A stretch of DNA of 64,000 nucleotides from Terriglobia bacterium (GTDB lineage: Bacteria; Acidobacteriota; Terriglobia; Terriglobales; Acidobacteriaceae): positions 62,001-126,000 of the forward strand of contig JAIQFH010000028.1 in assembly GCA_020073385.1 (NCBI GenBank), written 5' to 3'. The first letter of the stretch is position 1. Each line of letters starts with the position of its first letter. Of this stretch, positions 1-6,831 are shown piece by piece. The notes beneath the pieces were generated by a model. It was not told the origin of the DNA and searched no databases. It was given only the letters and a program-made list of their open reading frames with translations. Position numbers and translations under genes: made by a program.

Positions 1-255
1 CTCAGTCCGATCCGCGACGACTCCACCGATCAGGGAGAACAGGAAGATCGGAATCCCCGCCAGGAATTGATCCAGAGCCAGCAGGAATGCAGAATGGCTC
101 AACCGGTAGATGAGCCATCCCTGGGCGACGATCTGCATCCACGTGCCGATGCTGGACATGCAGGCGCCGATCCACATGAGGCGGAAGTCGCGGTAGTGAA
201 ATGCCTTGAAGACTCGGCGGAACGTCGAGGTTTGGATTTGGTCGGATGCGGCCAC
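1..255 (-). CDS. MFS transporter (EntS/MFS_3-like), N-terminal fragment
   Basis: The minus frame reads an N-terminal cytoplasmic stretch (FHYRDFRLMWIG) followed by two membrane segments and the loop GGVVADR. This matches the start of MFS_3 / enterobactin-exporter-like permeases, in which 'RDFRLLWIG' and 'GTWMQxVAQ' are typical. The gene runs off the left edge, so only about 85 residues are visible. The start is placed at a GTG because an in-frame TGA sits two codons upstream. No clear Shine-Dalgarno sequence is seen. Substrate unknown; export of a small molecule is the family expectation. Confidence 0.75.
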   Translation of the reverse strand, partial: MAASDQIQTSTFRRVFKAFHYRDFRLMWIGACMSSIGTWMQIVAQGWLIYRLSHSAFLLALDQFLAGIPIFLFSLIGGVVADRTE

Positions 256-402
256 AGTTCAGGTCTATATCTTCGCACGAGTCGAGCTCAGCAAGACTCA
301 GATGCTCGTCAGCAGCCCACGGTGCGTTTTTTCTTGACACGCGTGCCGTAGCGTCGCCGTCCGGCGGCTCATCGTCTTGAACGCCAGTAGTGGTGACAAA
401 TC

Positions 403-458
403 GGGTGCCCCGTCCTTGTCTCGCGTTTTTGGCGAGATAGGGCGGGGGATTTGACTTT
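403..458 (+). repeat. GGGTGCCCC-type palindromic repeat, copy 1
   Basis: Begins GGGTGCCCCGTCCTTGTC, has a hairpin core and ends GGGGGATTTGACTTT. The same frame (GGGTGCCCC ... stem ... GTGGGGATTTTGACTT) recurs at 12888, 25771, 28329, 28398 (inverted) and 28566, always between genes. Confidence 0.8.
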
Positions 459-543
459 CACGGCGATCCGCCTTAAAAATAGCGTCCTCCCGAAATTTCG
501 GTCCACCGTAAACGAACCGAAGATCGTCGCATGCTCACAAAAT

Positions 544-576
544 AAAGAGCAGAAAGCCTCAGGCTTGCTGCTCTTT
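544..576 (-). terminator. Hairpin terminator downstream of pilin gene
   Basis: Outer stem AAAGAGCAG / CTGCTCTTT encloses a second perfect stem AAGCCT / AGGCTT. It lies 29 bp past the pilin stop, and on the minus strand it is followed by ATTTTG. This fits an intrinsic terminator. Confidence 0.7.
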
Positions 577-604
577 TCCCTGCCTTAGCTTCACCCGCAG
601 GTGG

Positions 605-1126
605 TTATTGGTTGAGCGGATTGAATGTCAGGATGCCCGCTTCATCGTTGGAGCACACACCAGCTGGGTCGACGCGAACTACGGCATCTTCTTCAGCGCA
701 GAAGGCACGGAGACCAGTCTGGTTGATGGTAACCGGAACCGCAAGAACGGTGTAGCCAACGTTGACACCGCCAGACACTGTGCCGGCGCCAGTCGAGAAA
801 TGATATCCGCTCTTGCCGCTGGCAGGCGGGTTGCCGTCGTGGGACAGAACTGCGTCGATCAAGCAAGCAGTGGCCGTTCCAGGGGTGCAAGCCGCGCCGA
901 TCGGTCCGCCGAGTGCGAGCAGGTTCGCAGCAAAGCCGACCGTCGGATAGGTCGAGCCGTAGGTGATTTCAGCCGTATTGATGGTACGGATCGACGCGAC
1001 AGCAGACGACTCGTTGGCCGCCATGCGCGCACGGAGTAAGTTCGGAATCGCGATAGCTGCGATAATCAGGATGATGGCCACGACGATCAACAGCTCGATG
1101 AGCGAGAAACCTTTTTGCTTCTTCAT
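605..1126 (-). CDS. Type IV pilin-like protein (PilA/pseudopilin)
   Basis: 173 residues. The N-terminus MKKQKGFSLIELLIVVAII has a class III prepilin cleavage site after the Gly of KQKG, Glu at mature position 5 and a hydrophobic alpha-1 helix continuing to IAIPNLLRARMAANE. The C-terminal globular part carries cysteines that could form a disulfide. It would be processed by a prepilin peptidase such as the one at 14631-15551 and assembled in a type IV pilus or type II secretion pseudopilus. Start supported by AAGGAAGGGACA just upstream. No other pilus genes adjoin, so it is an orphan major or minor pilin. A long AT-richer leader precedes it. Confidence 0.9.
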   Translation of the reverse strand: MKKQKGFSLIELLIVVAIILIIAAIAIPNLLRARMAANESSAVASIRTINTAEITYGSTYPTVGFAANLLALGGPIGAACTPGTATACLIDAVLSHDGNPPASGKSGYHFSTGAGTVSGGVNVGYTVLAVPVTINQTGLRAFCAEEDAVVRVDPAGVCSNDEAGILTFNPLNQ

Positions 1127-1441
1127 TGTCCCTTCCTTAGTAAGTATTAAGTTGACTCCCTTGATTCGACTCGTGCGCGCCAGCCTCCACTCGGCCTATC
1201 TGGGCTCACTCGGTCACTAAACACGCTGCACGTACGCCACCACTTAACTTTGCCTTCCAGGCTCACGGGCCTTTGGTGCAAGTGGTTTGTTTTATTAGGA
1301 AGGCTATCTTAAGTAATAGGTCACATTAGTTAGCTACATTGTCATCGTGACCGGAATTGGCAGTTAGTCGACAAATATTGTTAGAGCGCTAACATACGAA
1401 TTACTTATCTTAACTAGCAAGATACTGTGAGGCTGATTACG

Positions 1442-1455
1442 GTGATTGAGATCAC
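1442..1455. promoter_or_regulatory. CRP/FNR-like palindrome (GTGAT-N4-ATCAC)
   Basis: GTGATTGAGATCAC is a near-perfect dyad matching the TGTGA-N6-TCACA operator class of CRP/FNR regulators. It lies about 320 bp upstream of the pilin start and 25 bp from a second site. Confidence 0.45.
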
Positions 1456-1479
1456 AGATCGACCTATGTTGTAAACGAA

Positions 1480-1495
1480 TGTGATCTAAGTCACA
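1480..1495. promoter_or_regulatory. CRP/FNR-like palindrome (TGTGA-N6-TCACA)
   Basis: TGTGATCTAAGTCACA has perfect half-sites TGTGA/TCACA. Paired with the site at 1442 in the AT-rich leader of the pilin gene. Confidence 0.5.
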
Positions 1496-1860
1496 GTGAT
1501 TTAACTCACACGGTTTGCGCTTTCGAAAGCCACCGCCTTAGCAAGTCTCTATCTCGCTACTCGAACTGGCACCGTGGCCTCTCTTTATATGACGTATTTA
1601 CCACTGGCAGGCTGCAGAACAATTCGATCAGGCAATCGATTTGTGGTTGGCGCAGAGATGCACAGCTTGAACAATGCAGTTTGTGAAACCGTCTTGAGAA
1701 AGCGCGGCTTGAAGGCGGCGTTGTAGAGGTCCGGCCCCAAAGCGCAAGGCTTTAGCTCCAGAGGTACGCACCGAGTCGCGTGATAACCGTTCAAGACCCG
1801 TTATGGTCTGACGCACATCACATAGTGCGCATGAGATAAAGCAGTTCGACGACTCATCAG

Positions 1861-1876
1861 TGTGATCGGCATCACT
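1861..1876. promoter_or_regulatory. CRP/FNR-like palindrome upstream of NlpC/P60 gene
   Basis: TGTGATCGGCATCACT, one mismatch in the right half-site. It lies about 340 bp upstream of the NlpC/P60 start, so the controlled promoter is uncertain. Confidence 0.35.
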
Positions 1877-2211
1877 GAAACACCTTCCTGGCCGATCTAT
1901 GCTGAGACTGCACGTAGTTCTGTTACCCCGTCATTCCATTTTTTTTCTGCCATTATAACGACAGAGGAGACTGGGTGCAGGGGGCGACCACCCTCGGTTG
2001 CCCCCGCGTGCTTAGATCTCGAACGTACTCCAAGCCCCTGCCTCCTGGCACATGTGGAACTGTGCCCAGCACTAAGCTTCCTTCTCGGCAGTGTTTACTA
2101 TTTTGACATCTTGCGCCGCCTTCAACCAAGGCTGGAGAATGTGCACCGCGAAAGAGGGCCTTCACAAAAGTAACCTGCCCTTCGATCGCAAGAAGGCATC
2201 AAAATAGGGCG

Positions 2212-2712
2212 ATGCAGAGTGGTTTCAAGTCCGTGATGACCGCGACTTGTGCGCTCGCGCTTTGCGGCGGAGCTCTGTCGCAAGCTCAAGGAACGAATAA
2301 GGCTTCGCCTCCTGGCGTGAAACCCGCACGCGTACCGGCAAATCGCAGAACTCTAAGCACTCGCGACCGTTCCTCGGTGATCGCCGTCGCGCTGCACTCT
2401 AAAGGGACTCGCGACGCTGGCCGCGACTGCTCGCATCTGGTGCACGCCATTTATGAACGCGCTGGATTCCCCTACGCCTATGCCGATTCCGACGATCTGT
2501 ATGCAGGTGTGCCCGGATTTCGCCAGGTGGCACAGCCCCAACCGGCCGATCTGGTCGTCTGGCACGGGCATGTGGGGATCGTGATTCGTCCTTCAAGGCA
2601 CAAGTTCCTCAGCCTGTTGAGCAGAGGACCCATCGTTGACGACTACCAGAACCAATACTGGAAGAGCCGCGGGCAGCCGCGCTTTTGTCGTTACATCAAG
2701 CACGATTCGTAA
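2212..2712 (+). CDS. Secreted NlpC/P60-family cysteine peptidase
   Basis: 166 residues with an N-terminal signal-like segment (TATCALALCGGALSQAQG). The catalytic layout of NlpC/P60 cell-wall peptidases is present: Cys in GRDCSHLVHAIYERAG (about residue 77) and His in WHGHVGIVI (about residue 122), after the usual ADLVVW strand. Such enzymes cleave D-Glu-dipeptide bonds of murein stem peptides in the envelope. No SH3 or LysM anchor is seen, so it is a minimal single-domain form. It ends at a bidirectional terminator shared with the convergent NrfD gene. Confidence 0.8.
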   Translation: MQSGFKSVMTATCALALCGGALSQAQGTNKASPPGVKPARVPANRRTLSTRDRSSVIAVALHSKGTRDAGRDCSHLVHAIYERAGFPYAYADSDDLYAGVPGFRQVAQPQPADLVVWHGHVGIVIRPSRHKFLSLLSRGPIVDDYQNQYWKSRGQPRFCRYIKHDS

Positions 2713-2745
2713 GCGCCTCCGCTGATAATTCCTCCCAAACGAGAA

Positions 2746-2786
2746 GCCCCGCCCTGTCTCGCTGGTTTGCGAGTGAAAGGCGGGGC
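2746..2786. terminator. Bidirectional terminator between convergent genes
   Basis: GCCCCGCC / GGCGGGGC outer stem with an inner CTCGC-N6-GCGAG stem, lying between the stop codons of the NlpC/P60 (+) and NrfD (-) genes. Confidence 0.7.
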
Positions 2787-2806
2787 CCCCGAACGACTCC
2801 CGGATA

Positions 2807-3976
2807 TCAGGCAGTGGCCGGATGTGTGGTCATCCAGTTTTTCGGTGGCACACCTCTCGGGAGAATTTCCAGATAGATCACGGCGTAATGAAACGCCACC
2901 CCGGCAGCCGTAACTGTTGCGAGCGTGAGTGCGAATTCGGTCCACTTGGGAACATAGTAGAAGCCAGAACTCGCCTGGAACGCCGTGATCGACACATTCA
3001 GCCGATTGGCCATGAATCCCATCACGACCAGCGCGCAGGTCCCATAGAGCGCATTCGGATTGTTGCGCACTTTGGACTGGCTCAGCAGGAATACCGGGAC
3101 GATGACGAACATGGCTATCTCAAACCAGAAGAGGAGACTCTCCTCGCGCCATCTGAACAAATAAGCGGCGCCTCCGTGCGTAACCAGGTCGATGCCCCGC
3201 AGCAGAGCATAGACGTACAGCATGGGCGCGATGATCTGGCTCATCTCGGAAAGTACCCGGGGATCGACCCGCGCATGCAAAGACCGATTACAGAGATAGA
3301 CGGCCATAATGGTGGCCGCCAATCCTGCCGGCACTGCCGAGAGATAAAAAAGAGTCGGCAGAAATGAGCTGTACCAGAGAGGATCGACCTTGCCCTTCGC
3401 CAGCAGATAGAGCCCGCCAAGAAACGATTGATGGAGCGAAGACAAGATGGCGCCGGTCAGGACCAGAGCAATCAGAAGATGATGGTGCCATTTCAGATAC
3501 AGCTCGCGCAGCCTCACCCAGGGGATCTTCTCGACCAGGGAAGGAGAAAACTCGAGAGACAGGACCGTGGTGTAGAGCATCACGCACCACGAAACCTCGA
3601 ACAGCACCGACCGCCGGTTCCACATCACAATCGGATGCCAGATCCTCCAGGGCAGACCGAGTTCATACATCATCCCGACGATGACCGTGAGGTATCCGAG
3701 GAACGACAGCAGCACGGCGGCACGGACCACCGGACGGTAACGCTCGAAACCGAGCAGATACACGGCAGCAGCGATCGCGAAACCACCCGCCGAAATCCCC
3801 ACCCCGCAGAGTGTGCCCAGGCCAACCCAGAGTCCCCATGGTTGTGAGTCGACCAGGTTGGTCGATGCCTGAAAGCCCAGCGCGAAACGCGCGTAGGCGG
3901 CATAAGCTCCTGCGAGAAATATGACGGCGACAATCGTACGCCAGAATGTAAGTTTAGGAAGCCGGGTATTAGACAT
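2807..3976 (-). CDS. NrfD/HybB-family integral membrane quinone-interacting subunit
   Basis: 389 residues with about ten hydrophobic helices and the family's early sequence QPWGLWVGLGTLCGVGISAGG. NrfD/PsrC/HybB subunits pass electrons between the quinone pool and a four-cluster ferredoxin partner. The start was moved to the ATG at 3976 (MSNTRLPK), which has AAAGGATCC upstream and overlaps the ferredoxin stop by 8 nt, indicating translational coupling. It is the last gene of the GcvH-like / ferredoxin / NrfD operon. No hydrogenase, molybdopterin or multihaem cytochrome subunit is adjacent, so the electron donor or acceptor is unknown. Confidence 0.87.
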   Translation of the reverse strand: MSNTRLPKLTFWRTIVAVIFLAGAYAAYARFALGFQASTNLVDSQPWGLWVGLGTLCGVGISAGGFAIAAAVYLLGFERYRPVVRAAVLLSFLGYLTVIVGMMYELGLPWRIWHPIVMWNRRSVLFEVSWCVMLYTTVLSLEFSPSLVEKIPWVRLRELYLKWHHHLLIALVLTGAILSSLHQSFLGGLYLLAKGKVDPLWYSSFLPTLFYLSAVPAGLAATIMAVYLCNRSLHARVDPRVLSEMSQIIAPMLYVYALLRGIDLVTHGGAAYLFRWREESLLFWFEIAMFVIVPVFLLSQSKVRNNPNALYGTCALVVMGFMANRLNVSITAFQASSGFYYVPKWTEFALTLATVTAAGVAFHYAVIYLEILPRGVPPKNWMTTHPATA

Positions 3977-4742
3977 GATGTGGATCCTTTCCGCTGCCTG
4001 ACTGCGCACTCGCTTCTTCGGCCTCAGCCAGAGCCACGAGTTTCCTGCGGTTAGTGATCCAGTAGAGACCGGCGAGCAATCCGCCGCCTACCATAACCAC
4101 GGTTGGGATGTCCCCCAGCGCGTTCGCGGTGAGCACGGGCATCGGCTGCGCCTCGACCTTGGTAAATCCCAGTTTTTCGAAAGGAATATCAGAGATGTAG
4201 AAGACCGATGTACCTCCAACTTCCTCACTGCCGTAAATGTGCTTCACGTATTTGGCGTCGGAGAGAATGCGTCGCTGCGCCTCCTCGAGGATTTCATCGC
4301 GCCAGCCGACGATGGAAGCTTGCACGGGACAGGCTTCGACGCAAGCTGGAGGCTGTCCCTGCGCTTGCCGCGCGTAGCACATGTCGCACTTGGTGACAAA
4401 GGGCGCGAGCTTCGACCACTGATAGCGCGGCACATTGAATGGGCAGGCCACGAGGCAGTAGCGGCACCCGATGCACTTGGAAGCATCGTAGGTGACCGGG
4501 CCCAGGTCGGTTTTCTTAAGCGCCCCGACTAGGCACGCCGACGCGCACGCCGGGTCCTGACAGTTCATGCACATCCGCCGGACGTAGCGGTCGCCGTGCT
4601 CTTCGACGACGGTAAACGCGGTCGGCGAGAGTTTCGGCTCTGGGTCCTGCGAAAAACCGCGGAGTTGTTTGCAGGCCGCCTCACAACTGAGACAGCCAAT
4701 GCACTTGGTGATGTCGATCAGGATTGCTTTGGTCTTGGGCAT
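3969..4742 (-). CDS. HybA/HmcB-type four-cluster ferredoxin with C-terminal membrane anchor
   Basis: 257 residues. Four cysteine groups bind [4Fe-4S] clusters: CIGCLSCEAAC near the N-terminus, CMNCQDPACASAC, CIGCRYCLVACPF and CDMCYARQ...CVEACP. This is the arrangement of HybA, PsrB and HmcB electron-transfer subunits. A hydrophobic helix near residues 215-235 (VVMVGGGLLAGLYW) anchors it to the membrane, as in HybA. No Tat or Sec signal is obvious at the N-terminus. The start MPKTKAIL has AAGGAG upstream; a longer in-frame extension is out of character. It should wire to the NrfD subunit encoded immediately downstream with overlapping codons. Confidence 0.87.
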   Translation of the reverse strand: MPKTKAILIDITKCIGCLSCEAACKQLRGFSQDPEPKLSPTAFTVVEEHGDRYVRRMCMNCQDPACASACLVGALKKTDLGPVTYDASKCIGCRYCLVACPFNVPRYQWSKLAPFVTKCDMCYARQAQGQPPACVEACPVQASIVGWRDEILEEAQRRILSDAKYVKHIYGSEEVGGTSVFYISDIPFEKLGFTKVEAQPMPVLTANALGDIPTVVMVGGGLLAGLYWITNRRKLVALAEAEEASAQSGSGKDPHHV

Positions 4743-4767
4743 TCCATTCTCCTTCGTCCCCGGCAGT

Positions 4768-5433
4768 TCAGTTGAGGAAGAATTCGCTGATGATCCTCTG
4801 GCGCATCTCCGCGTCAACGCGCTGCAGAAGACCGTTGACCGGAACTCCTCCATCTTGCGCGAGGGCAGGATTGAGTTTTGCCACCTCGGCATTGAGCCGA
4901 GTCTGGTTGTAGTGCATCCAAGGCGCGATCATGGACGCCTGCATCAGATTGCGCTGGTTGGTGTTGAAGTCGGGTGCCTTAAGGGTGGCGATCCAGCCGT
5001 CTTTGTAAGGGTCGCCCAAGGCGAGCGCGGGGTTGTGGATGACGTCCTGATTAATGTGAGTGACAACACCTTCGATTGGCGAGACCAGGTCGAATGCGAA
5101 CCCGTCGGCGTAGATGGTCATCAGCCTCTGGCCCTGTCGCACCCAGCGGTCCGGCTTCGCCACCTCGATGCGATCGATTTTTCCGACCAGATCGGCGGTG
5201 AACGAGTCGAATCCGACGCGCGCTTCTTCATGCCCTTCCCGCAGCACCCAGGTGTGGCCAGGATGAAAGCAATAGTCCTGCGGAATGGCAAATCCAGCTT
5301 GCTTGGTCATCAACGGAGCTGGGGGCTTAAGCGAGGGACGCGCCGTTGCCGGCAACGCCTGCGCCGGACGAAACCACAAGTAGTTAACGGAGATGACTAC
5401 GAGGAAGGTCAGCAATACAAAAAGTATGGACAT
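4768..5433 (-). CDS. Membrane-anchored GcvH-like protein lacking the lipoyl lysine
   Basis: 221 residues: one N-terminal membrane helix (residues 2-20), a Pro-rich linker, then a domain resembling glycine-cleavage H protein (FHPGHTWV, VGFDSF, DLVGKI, DLVSPIEGVV, NPALALGDPYKDGWI). In true GcvH the lipoylated lysine sits in ESxKAxSDxxSP. The aligned stretch is YADGFAFDLVSP, with Gly near residue 111 where Lys is expected, so no lipoyl attachment is predicted at the usual site. It is the first gene of the ferredoxin/NrfD operon (26-bp gap), which suggests a structural or electron-transfer adaptor role and not glycine cleavage. Confidence 0.8.
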   Translation of the reverse strand: MSILFVLLTFLVVISVNYLWFRPAQALPATARPSLKPPAPLMTKQAGFAIPQDYCFHPGHTWVLREGHEEARVGFDSFTADLVGKIDRIEVAKPDRWVRQGQRLMTIYADGFAFDLVSPIEGVVTHINQDVIHNPALALGDPYKDGWIATLKAPDFNTNQRNLMQASMIAPWMHYNQTRLNAEVAKLNPALAQDGGVPVNGLLQRVDAEMRQRIISEFFLN

Positions 5434-5585
5434 GATGCCCTCGGTCTAGCGGAGTCTCCCATTTCGGATCAGGCGACCGCCACTAAACAGAGAGCACGTC
5501 AGTAACAATTTGTACGTACTCTGCAACCCATTGATTAGAAACGGATCATTACGATCGAGACCATCTCGCTGAGCCTGAGACGCCA

Positions 5586-5617
5586 CTGCGTTTTGCAAAT
5601 CGCCGCTGCGTTTTGCA
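5586..5617 (-). promoter_or_regulatory. Paired CTGCGTTTTGCA sites upstream of the redox operon
   Basis: CTGCGTTTTGCA occurs twice with a 20-bp period, and the second copy is the dyad CTGC-N5-GCAG. Two dyads spaced two helical turns apart, about 155-185 bp before the GcvH-like start, look like an enhancer for an NtrC-type activator. An NtrC-type regulator is encoded at 6832-8211. No convincing -24/-12 promoter was found between the sites and the gene. Confidence 0.35.
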
Positions 5618-5683
5618 GGGTTGGAATAAGGGAGTGGTCAGACCACGGGAGCGAGATCCTTGAGGGCAGCGGTCACGTTGGAT

Positions 5684-6652
5684 TTAAGGTGCTTTCCCGG
5701 AGAGACCAACCACAGATGGTTGCGCGTTGATCACACAACCCCATGCAGTGCGTTCGGAGCACTCCTCAGAATTCTCTGGTGCGGAGGGTGTGTCACCCGC
5801 TGCACAGGAATACGAGCCCCTGGTTCCGCTCCAATGGTCGAGCAGCGCCTTCTCCCCCTCATTTTGGATCTTACCTACCGTCCGCGGCTGCAGATTACCG
5901 GAGCCGGGAAACAGCAGATACAGAATGCCGTCAGACTCGCCTCCGTGGCGTGCATCAGATCTGATACCCAGGACATCGGCCAGTGCGACTGAGCCTTCCC
6001 CTAGGGTCCCAATATCTGCATAAATGGCAAATGACCATTTGGCGTTGCGGAGGTTCATGACAACGGCGAAATCACCCAGCCGCGCCCCTCCCCAATCCGC
6101 CACATCTCTTGGCAAGGCTACATAAGGGATCGTCGACGCGTCTACGTATCCAGTGGGGTCATCGAACAACTTGGTTTTGTCCGAAAGAGACGTGCATGAA
6201 ATGTAGTAGCCGGGAAACGGATCGCTCTCTTGTTGAGTCAACGGGTTGCCGTCTCGACCCGTAACGAGGCCGTTCCAACGGGCCGGCGCGCCCGCATTCG
6301 CCAATTCATCAAGCCCCGTGTCATCGGGGTTGTAAGCATTCGGGGCGCCGTCCGCGTCAATCGTCATACCCGAAATGAAAAAGAATGCCCGGGTGTTCGG
6401 CAATTTCCAGACCGTCGCGTCATAAAAGCGCTGCGCTTCTTGATCGCCTTGATCCCGAGCGACAATGTCCAACACCATCGAATCCGCCCGTGCGCATTCG
6501 CCTGCTCTGCCTCCGAGCGTCCCATCTGGCGCCGCGCGATTGCTCGAATGGATATGCAAAGCAACGGACTCTCCAAAGACTCGCGCTGCTTGCGCAAAAC
6601 CCGACGCGCACAAGAATCCGGAAAGTATCGTAGGTATGAGTAGTTTCCTCAT
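5684..6652 (-). CDS. Secreted glycoside hydrolase family 75 chitosanase
   Basis: 322 residues with an N-terminal signal peptide (LLIPTILSGFLCASGFAQA). The GH75 core is recognisable from TIDADGAPNAYNPDDTGLD through YVDASTIPYVALP to LGDFAVVMNLRN. The catalytic pair of this family, Asp and Glu in the stretch 'ADIG...GEGS', is present at about residues 213 and 219. GH75 enzymes hydrolyse chitosan endolytically and are best known from fungi, so in a soil bacterium the likely substrate is fungal wall chitosan. Strong ribosome site GGTGGAGG. It lies downstream of the two-component pair but has its own 180-bp upstream gap. Confidence 0.85.
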   Translation of the reverse strand: MRKLLIPTILSGFLCASGFAQAARVFGESVALHIHSSNRAAPDGTLGGRAGECARADSMVLDIVARDQGDQEAQRFYDATVWKLPNTRAFFFISGMTIDADGAPNAYNPDDTGLDELANAGAPARWNGLVTGRDGNPLTQQESDPFPGYYISCTSLSDKTKLFDDPTGYVDASTIPYVALPRDVADWGGARLGDFAVVMNLRNAKWSFAIYADIGTLGEGSVALADVLGIRSDARHGGESDGILYLLFPGSGNLQPRTVGKIQNEGEKALLDHWSGTRGSYSCAAGDTPSAPENSEECSERTAWGCVINAQPSVVGLSGKAP

Positions 6653-6831
6653 CGAATCGATTCCTCCACCTATCTCATAATCGGGAGAGATCAGGAGATT
6701 CCCAGCTTAAGCCGCTCCTTACGGTCCGAAACCTGTCAATAGTTGCAGCCGTTACACATATCGGCATTTTCGAACTCTCGCTCTAGGCGTTCATCGAAAA
6801 ACTCGAAGCCCCATTATTTGTCGGACCGGTT

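Larger units (their letters stand above)
256..604. other. Intergenic stretch with a REP-like repeat and a terminator
   Basis: No gene is supported here. It separates the MFS gene from the pilin and holds one GGGTGCCCC-type palindromic repeat (403-458) and the pilin terminator hairpin (544-576). Confidence 0.6.
1127..2211. other. Long intergenic region, AT-richer in its first half
   Basis: About 1.1 kb between the divergent pilin and NlpC/P60 genes. Roughly 1290-1510 is clearly richer in A+T than the surroundings and holds a GTTAG-N4-CTAAC inverted repeat (1380-1393) and two CRP/FNR-like palindromes. A third palindrome is at 1861. Short open frames here have no recognisable composition or ribosome sites and look spurious. 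It may hold the pilin promoter, a long 5' leader or a small RNA; none can be shown from sequence alone. Confidence 0.45.

Noticed and set aside
2-340. 112-codon minus-strand frame at the left edge
   Set aside because: It overlaps the frame that encodes clear MFS transporter sequence; its own peptide has no family likeness.
1585-1816. Two overlapping minus-strand frames in the pilin leader
   Set aside because: No ribosome sites and composition unlike the window's genes.
1862-2173. Plus-strand 103-codon frame upstream of the NlpC/P60 gene
   Set aside because: Unusual residue composition, starts on the CRP-like palindrome and has no recognisable domain.
3288-3847. Overlapping frames within the NrfD gene
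   Set aside because: Charged, low-complexity peptides on the wrong strand or frame; the NrfD frame has regular membrane helices.
4743-4892. 50-codon extension of the ferredoxin gene
   Set aside because: Lies inside the GcvH-like gene, lacks ferredoxin character, and the internal ATG has AAGGAG.
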